A stretch of 64,000 nt of DNA, taken from assembly GCA_046349855.1 (NCBI GenBank), contig JAXMBM010000027.1, forward strand, positions 1 through 64,000, written 5' to 3'. Below are positions 59,580 through 64,000 of this stretch, in pieces. Numbering within the stretch: the first letter of the stretch is position 1; each line of letters opens with the position of its first letter. The notes under the pieces were generated by a model. That model saw only the letters and a program-made list of their open reading frames with translations. It was not told the DNA's origin and searched no databases. Made by a program: the position numbers and the translations under genes. The stretch is from CAIXSC01 sp046349855 (lineage in GTDB: Bacteria; Planctomycetota; Planctomycetia; Pirellulales; Pirellulaceae).

Positions 59580-59933
59580 CTAGTACACCATCGTTTGCAG
59601 CGTTCCGGGCGCGCCATCGTTGGTGACGATGATCCGCATCTTGGCGACCGGGAGGTGGGAGAAGTTGACCGTCACCACGTCGAAGCCACTGTTGCGACCG
59701 TACTCCAGCCCGGTGAGTTCACCGACGACGCGAACACTGATCGGACCAACGCCACTCAGACGCTTCACCGTGACGGTCGACTGGCCACCGATCAGGTCGA
59801 CCGAACCGACACCGACGTCGCTGGCCGGATAGAAGCGGGAGAAGGTCTGCGTGCCGCCCGGCGGGCCAGCCTGAGCTGCCGAGGTGGTCAGGACGAGGGC
59901 GACGATGAGGGCCGAAAAGGTCTTGCGGAACAT
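59580..59933 (-). CDS. Small exported protein of unknown function
   Basis: 117 residues with a signal peptide (MFRKTFSALIVALVLTTSAAQA). The mature part is beta-rich with Val/Gly patterns (SDVGVGSVDLIGGQSTVTVKRLSGVGPISVRVVGE, FDVVTVNFSHLPVAKMRIIVTNDG), possibly a small immunoglobulin-like or beta-sandwich domain. I do not recognise a family. AGGAGT precedes the ATG at 59933. Its TAG stop is the point at which repeat copy B ends, so the 3' end of the gene and the repeat are joined. Confidence 0.7.
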   Translation of the reverse strand: MFRKTFSALIVALVLTTSAAQAGPPGGTQTFSRFYPASDVGVGSVDLIGGQSTVTVKRLSGVGPISVRVVGELTGLEYGRNSGFDVVTVNFSHLPVAKMRIIVTNDGAPGTLQTMVY

Positions 59934-60142
59934 GGCGGAACTCCTGAGCGGTAGCGGGTACGAGTGGGTCGTTCGGGTCAGCGGATCTGACCGCCGATGC
60001 CTGAACAAACGAGCCCGCTCAGGGGACCGGACAGAAAATCCGGAAAAAATGCCGTCGGCCGGACTCTCGGTCGGCGGCGAAACTCAGCCCGCCCCTCCCA
60101 CCGAGTGGAGAAGCAGAGGAGCAAAGAGGTTGGACAGGGCCA

Positions 60143-60375
60143 GGATGATGGCAATGCGGGGCATAGTCGTGGATCGCTCCGCGATCCAACGTCTCTGCAG
60201 TACAACGCCTCCGCAGTCCAACGCCACTTCGTCCGACGCTCTGCGTCCGGACGCCTCGCATCGACGCTCGCAGTCGGACGCCTGCAGTCCGGACGCCTCT
60301 GCAGCCGGACGCCTCTGCAGTCCGGACGTTGGATCGCGGAGCGATCCACGACTTTGACAACCCGGCGCTGTCCGG
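60143..60375. repeat. Dispersed inverted-repeat element, copy C
   Basis: Starts with GGATGATGGCAATGCGG, then a perfect inverted repeat of 28 bp: left arm 60166-60193 and right arm 60325-60352, each beginning or ending with GTCGTGGATCGC or its complement. Between the arms lies a degenerate array of about nine units. Exactly 23 nt separate the right arm from the TAG stop at 60376-60378 of the minus-strand lipoprotein, the same spacing as copy B. The head seen in copies A and B is missing. The flank 59934-60142 shows nothing else supported. Confidence 0.82.
60189..60325. repeat. Degenerate tandem array inside copy C
   Basis: About nine units of 13-17 bp, of which the best-preserved is ACGCCTCTGCAGTCCGG. 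Two consecutive units near 60295-60325 differ by one base; earlier ones have lost bases, so the array appears older at the left. It fills the space between the two 28-bp arms, where copies A and B have only 13-16 nt. Confidence 0.75.
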
Positions 60376-61098
60376 CTACGGAGCGGCGGGCTCGGCAGGG
60401 GTTGCGGGCGGTGTCGAGGCAGTTCCCGCATGGAATTTGATACCCGCCGCCAGGGCATAGGCGTGGTCGCGATGCTTTTCCAACTCGTTGGACCGCACCT
60501 GCAGATCGATCGTGTACGTCCGCCCCCCTTGCGTGGTCCGCAGAATCTGGCGTTCGATCGTCGCCAACTCCTTGCCCGGGAGCTTACCCGTAATGACGTA
60601 ACGGGCGTACGGCTGGGTTCCCAGCAGCAAAGGCTTGGCCGTTTCCAGCAGGGTGATCTTTTTCTCTTTGACCGCCGCATCCAGTTCGGCCTGAACCTGC
60701 GCCGCATAGGCTGTCACGTTGTCCGCCGTGACCGTTTCCGGTCCGCCCGCCGCCGGCTCGACCTTCACGATGATCTGCGGCACACCGGTGCGCCCCTTGA
60801 GATGGAATCGCGTGATCAGGCCGCGCGATTGCGAGGCAAAGGCCCACCCCTCAGGCGTGGGAATCTCGATATGCCCGTCATCGAGCACCGGGAGTTCCTG
60901 AGTGACGCGCGGCAGAACGGCCGCCGCGTACTGCTTGACACCGCCCGAGGTGGTTGATTCGGGGCCGGTAGGAACTTCACCACAACCACTGGCGACCAGC
61001 ATCAGCGCCAGCAGCGAACCTGAGACCCCACCGCCCACACGGAAGCGGCGGACGGAGTTCACTCTTCCCGGTCGTTGCGGGCAGCGGCGGCAAACCAT
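60376..61098 (-). CDS. Putative lipoprotein of unknown function
   Basis: 240 residues with a lipoprotein signal (GSLLALMLVASGC, Cys near 39) after a basic N-terminus. The mature part includes IEIPTPEGWAFASQSRGLITRFHLKG, PQIIVKVEPA and a helical region TAYAAQVQAELDAAVKEKKITLLE, followed by PYARYVITGKLPGKELATIERQILRTTQGGRTYTIDLQV. The pattern resembles small periplasmic domains that bind or monitor a surface partner, but I know no named family. It starts five nt after the stop of the acidic/basic protein gene, so the two overlap in expression. ATG at 61098 follows GGAAGAG; a GTG at 61062 is possible. Repeat copy C lies beyond its stop. Confidence 0.65.
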   Translation of the reverse strand: MVCRRCPQRPGRVNSVRRFRVGGGVSGSLLALMLVASGCGEVPTGPESTTSGGVKQYAAAVLPRVTQELPVLDDGHIEIPTPEGWAFASQSRGLITRFHLKGRTGVPQIIVKVEPAAGGPETVTADNVTAYAAQVQAELDAAVKEKKITLLETAKPLLLGTQPYARYVITGKLPGKELATIERQILRTTQGGRTYTIDLQVRSNELEKHRDHAYALAAGIKFHAGTASTPPATPAEPAAP

Positions 61099-61103
61099 GG
61101 CTG

Positions 61104-61463
61104 TTACTCTTCCACTACCGGGATCTTGTCCTTGCGCACATAGTGTTCGGCCTTCCCCTTGGCGTTCAGCTCGGCAGCCTTCGCTTCCGCATGCTTGCGC
61201 TGATTGAACTCGTACAAGGCCACTCGCTTGTTGGCGTTGTAGACACCCCAGCAGAGCTTCATGCGTTGCGGAGTGGGGTCTTTGGCTTTGGACTTGCGCT
61301 TGGTGGCCTTGGCCGCCTTCTTTTTCGGTTTCCCTTCCTCTTCCGATTCGGACTCTTCCCCTTCTTCTTCTTCGAGCTCTTCGTTCTCGTCGACCATGCC
61401 AGCTTCTTCGGCGGCATCGTATTCTTCGCGTAACGCCTTGCGATTAACAATTTTGCGAGCCAT
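61104..61463 (-). CDS. Conserved acidic/basic small protein
   Basis: 119 residues with no export signal. Residues about 13-48 are strongly acidic (EEYDAAEEAG, EELEEEEGEESESEEEG), followed by a Lys-rich stretch (KPKKKAAKATKRKSKAKD) and then a compact end (MKLCWGVYNANKRVALYEFNQRKHAEAKAAELNAKGKAEHYVRKDKIPV). The charge-segregated middle is probably disordered, and the last 50 residues look folded. It might bind nucleic acid or ribosomes, but this is a guess. I recognise the type as a planctomycete conserved protein without a known role. AAGGAAC precedes the ATG at 61463. The 214-nt gap upstream shows nothing notable. Confidence 0.7.
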   Translation of the reverse strand: MARKIVNRKALREEYDAAEEAGMVDENEELEEEEGEESESEEEGKPKKKAAKATKRKSKAKDPTPQRMKLCWGVYNANKRVALYEFNQRKHAEAKAAELNAKGKAEHYVRKDKIPVVEE

Positions 61464-61677
61464 GTGCGACGCGTTCCTTTTTGCGATTCTACGACTCACC
61501 CGCGGGCGACCAGCGGGCCACCTGCAGGCCCCCCGCAAGGGACCAACGGTTCCTGACTCAAGCCGCCCCATGATAGCGAATCCCCTTGCCCTCGCAAGGG
61601 TTGACGCCCGTCGACAGCGAGTCCCCGCCGGGCCGGAATCGCCCGGATGAAAAGCTCGGCCCAGGAAGTCGGCCGAA

Positions 61678-62994
61678 TCAGGCGGCGCGCACAATCACGG
61701 CGCTGGCCTGCCCCTGCGGAGTGACACTCCACTTGAGCACCGAATCGCCGGCCGCGACGTCGTGCGTCGTGACCGCCATCAGCGGGCACTCGGGGTCCGG
61801 CGTCCGGTAATTCAGGATGGGGAACAGACGCCCGTGACGCAGGGCGAGCACGCTGGCCATGAGTTCGACCAGGCCGCTCCCCGCCCCGAGATTGCCAAAA
61901 TAGCTCTTCGGCGCCACGACGGGCACGGTGCGGGACCGATGGCCGAACACGCGTTGCAGGGCCCGAGCTTCCGCTCGGTCGAGCGCACGCGTCCCCAGGC
62001 CATGAGCGTTGACGTGCCCGATCTGCTCGGACTGCAACCCGGCACTGGCCAGCGCCTTTTGCGCGGCCAACACCAGTGCACCTTCCAGGTCCGGAGTGCC
62101 GCGCCGGTCCGCCACCAGCGCCGAGCCTTGCCCGACTACCTCGGCCAGAATGGTGGCTCCGCGCCGTTCGGCGAACTCACGCTCCTCCAGCACCACGACC
62201 CCCGCCCCCTCGCCCAAGACCATACCGAGGCGATCGCGATCGAACGGCCGCGCGGCTTCGGCCGGCGGCACGTCCGCGTGCGCCACCTCCTCCTGCAGCA
62301 GGACGTGAATGGATTTAAGCGGATGGATCCGCGACCCGGTCGCTCCCGCCACGATCGCGTCGGCGCTCCCGCGGAGGATCGTGCACCAGGCCTCGCCCAG
62401 CGTGAGATTGCTGGACGCCTCCCGCATCGTGATCGAATTGCTGGGCCCCTGCAGGTCGTTGTAAATCGCCACATGGCTGGCGGGCATGTTGGGGAGGTAC
62501 TTGAGCAGCCAGAGAGGATCGACCTTGGGCAATCCCCGCTCGGCCCACCATTCCCACTGGAACTGGCCCTGTTCGTCGAGACAGTTCCGCACGCCATCCG
62601 TCAACTCTTCGGGCACCGTGGTGATGTAGTCCGAACCGAAGGTGACCCCCGTCCGCTCGGGAGTACGCTGGTTGACGTCGAGCCGGGCGTCGAGCAGGGC
62701 CAACTGGGCCGAGGCCACCGCCATCTGGATCTCACGGCACATCACCTTGAGTCCCTTGCGGATGGTCCGCTGCATGGCCTTGTCGAGCGGACCGAAATTG
62801 TCGATGTCGGCCGTGAATTCGCGCGCTTCGCCGCCGTACTTCGTGGGCAACACATCGCAGGGGATCCGCGTCAGCGGTCCGATACCACTCCGGCCGGTCG
62901 CCAGCGCCTCCCACAGTGCCGCCGGATGGTTCCCCAGCGGAGAAACCAGCCCCATGCCCGTGATGACAACGCGCCGCGCTCCATTACCACTCAT
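61678..62994 (-). CDS. Ketosynthase homologue lacking the catalytic Cys (chain-length-factor-like)
   Basis: 438 residues with the FabF/KAS II thiolase fold from start (RRVVITGMGLVSPLGNHPAALWEAL) to end (GDSVLKWSVTPQGQASAVIVRA). At the nucleophile, the E. coli GPSISIATACTSG becomes GPSNSITMREASS, giving Glu192 in place of Cys163. His303 is kept as His331 (VNAHGLGT). His340 is Asn368 (KSYFGNLGAG). The intervals (139 and 37 residues) match E. coli FabF (140 and 37), so the alignment is secure. Loss of the Cys is known in polyketide chain-length factors and in Gln-type loading ketosynthases; Glu is different from both. The likely role is a non-condensing partner or a decarboxylase. No ACP or active KAS is in the window. 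Confidence 0.88.
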   Translation of the reverse strand: MSGNGARRVVITGMGLVSPLGNHPAALWEALATGRSGIGPLTRIPCDVLPTKYGGEAREFTADIDNFGPLDKAMQRTIRKGLKVMCREIQMAVASAQLALLDARLDVNQRTPERTGVTFGSDYITTVPEELTDGVRNCLDEQGQFQWEWWAERGLPKVDPLWLLKYLPNMPASHVAIYNDLQGPSNSITMREASSNLTLGEAWCTILRGSADAIVAGATGSRIHPLKSIHVLLQEEVAHADVPPAEAARPFDRDRLGMVLGEGAGVVVLEEREFAERRGATILAEVVGQGSALVADRRGTPDLEGALVLAAQKALASAGLQSEQIGHVNAHGLGTRALDRAEARALQRVFGHRSRTVPVVAPKSYFGNLGAGSGLVELMASVLALRHGRLFPILNYRTPDPECPLMAVTTHDVAAGDSVLKWSVTPQGQASAVIVRAA

Positions 62995-63128
62995 GCCAGC
63001 TCCCATCTCTTCTTCCTGGTGCTTCGCGCCGCGCGTCCCCGCGCCACGCACTCGCAGGAGTGGATTCTAGATTCGTTCCCCGCTCGCGTCGAGGTAACAG
63101 GGCGGGGTCGGGAGGCCGGCCCGCGAAC

Positions 63129-64000
63129 TCAATACCGTCCGCGTGTGTTGACTCCCCCCCCCGGTGCTGGCTTCGAAGCATCGCTGACCGAGGCCGTGAC
63201 CGGCCCCACACACTCGATGAACAGCAGCGCATCCGCTCGACTGGCCGGTGTGCTCCACCAGTTGGTCAACGTCGTCCCGGTCGCCTTCGCATCCGGCACC
63301 GGGGACGCCACGACGCCGCAGCTGAGCAGCAGCACTTGATCGGTAGGCCAGCGGAATTTCTCGTTGAGCCGCCAACTCACAACCTGAGGCACCTGCACCT
63401 GCGACCGCTGCCACTGGCCACCATAGGCCGGCACGTCGACCATCACCGGGACCAGTTTCTCGACCTGGTCGACCTGGCACTTGATGAACAGATCGACCGA
63501 GCGGGCATCGAGCGAAAACAGGGGGCTGATCTGCAGATTGAATCCTTCTTCGATCTGCCCCATCTCGGAATCAGCTCCGCCCGTCGCCGCATCACGCGGA
63601 CGAAACGCTTTCAGATAGCTGCGGGGCCGCGTCCGCGTCACGTTCTGGACCTGCCCATTGGCCACCACCAGGTTCGCTCCCCCGTGGTCGCGGTAATCCG
63701 AACGACGTCCCAGGTCGGCAATCAGCACCGCCGCGTTTTCCTTCGATAGCAGCCATGCTTCGATCCCCGGCGACTGCACGCCGACCGACCGCATGATCGG
63801 ATAGGCTCGTGTCCGCCAGTTCGGACTGCCAATCGTCGCCAGCCGCAGACTCACTCCCTGTGTCTCGGTGCCCGAATGGACAAATCGATCCACGATGCCA
63901 GCTACCACCCGCTGCACGTCGGGCGTGTTGTAGACCCGCAACGTGCTGCGATTCGCGCTGAGGATTCCCAGGGGCTCGGTAAACCACAGCTCCGTGCCCG
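63129..64000 (-). CDS. C-terminal part of an unidentified exported or envelope protein, cut by the window edge
   Basis: Reading in from the right edge gives about 290 residues ending at 63129. The frame begins GTELWFTEPLGILSANRSTLRVYNTPDVQRVV and continues GIVDRFVHSGTETQGVSLRLATIG, then SYLKAFRPRD, LSKENAAVLIADLGRRSDY and VPQVVSWRLNEKFRWPTD. The LRVYNTPDVQRVVAGIVDRFV stretch is a conserved-looking alpha/beta unit that faintly recalls secretin N-domains, but nothing confirms that. No membrane segment is visible in this part. The 5' end is missing, so no start, signal or length can be given. Confidence 0.55.
   Translation of the reverse strand, partial: GTELWFTEPLGILSANRSTLRVYNTPDVQRVVAGIVDRFVHSGTETQGVSLRLATIGSPNWRTRAYPIMRSVGVQSPGIEAWLLSKENAAVLIADLGRRSDYRDHGGANLVVANGQVQNVTRTRPRSYLKAFRPRDAATGGADSEMGQIEEGFNLQISPLFSLDARSVDLFIKCQVDQVEKLVPVMVDVPAYGGQWQRSQVQVPQVVSWRLNEKFRWPTDQVLLLSCGVVASPVPDAKATGTTLTNWWSTPASRADALLFIECVGPVTASVSDASKPAPGGGVNTRGRY

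Noticed and set aside
60189..60325. Possible CRISPR or integron-like array in copy C
   Set aside because: Units are short and degenerate with no spacers, and no integrase or cas gene is present.
59340..60440. Small frames through repeat copies B and C
   Set aside because: They lie within the inverted repeats and the degenerate array, with Arg/Ser-rich translation and no ribosome sites.

Overview
The window is GC-rich, protein-dense bacterial chromosome. Gene content points to a member of the Planctomycetota, probably from the Pirellulales side: a DUF1549/DUF1553 cytochrome paired with a Tat-exported DUF1501 protein, a sulfatase, a very large protein with PVC-type dehydrogenase, HEAT and cytochrome c domains, PQQ-type beta-propellers, a tandem bacterial-microcompartment (BMC) shell protein, a Ser/Thr kinase linked to an ECF sigma factor, a cysteine-rich exported repeat protein and a large caspase-like protein. 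This placement rests on recognised families, not on a marker-gene search. No rRNA, tRNA, CRISPR array, transposase, prophage or plasmid gene was recognised.

Layout. 1-8.3 kb: an exported protein cut by the window edge, ApbE, a secreted CxxC protein, an alkaline-phosphatase-superfamily protein whose 3' end overlaps phoB, then phoB-phoU-phoR and gluQ on the minus strand, and a small CxxCH protein. 8.6-16 kb: carB, a sulfatase, a small exported protein, dihydroorotase and an isoprenylcysteine-methyltransferase-like membrane protein. 16.1-24.1 kb: a roughly 1,850-residue ceramidase/dehydrogenase/HEAT/cytochrome c fusion broken by two single-base frameshifts, a 3-methyladenine DNA glycosylase, a planctomycete-type exported protein, a perfect palindrome and the first copy of a dispersed repeat. 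24.1-32.5 kb: a lipoprotein hydrolase, an orphan BMC shell protein, a GT2-flippase pair and an alpha/beta hydrolase. 32.6-45.2 kb: the DUF1501 and DUF1549/1553 pair, SppA, the cysteine-rich protein, a cupin, two beta-propeller proteins and a degenerate receiver. 45.2-49.3 kb: an ECF sigma factor downstream of a membrane kinase that is frameshifted.

49.6-55.8 kb is the most unusual region. Four co-directional genes encode an LmeA/DUF2993-like protein, a membrane protein whose C-terminus resembles the GrpE head, an Hsp70-type ATPase whose C-terminal half carries membrane segments instead of a normal substrate-binding domain, and a membrane coiled-coil protein. A convergent gene encodes a caspase-like (C14) protein with helical repeats. 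I read this as a candidate membrane-bound Hsp70/exchange-factor system; that is inference.

59.4-64 kb: two more copies of the dispersed inverted repeat, each ending exactly 23 nt past the stop codon of a minus-strand gene, small exported proteins, an acidic/basic conserved protein, a ketosynthase homologue whose catalytic Cys and second His are replaced (Glu and Asn), and a gene truncated at the right edge.

Three frame breaks in two genes, and probably a fourth in a third gene, can each be repaired by adding one base. This looks more like assembly indels than decay, and coordinates of those genes should be read with that in mind.
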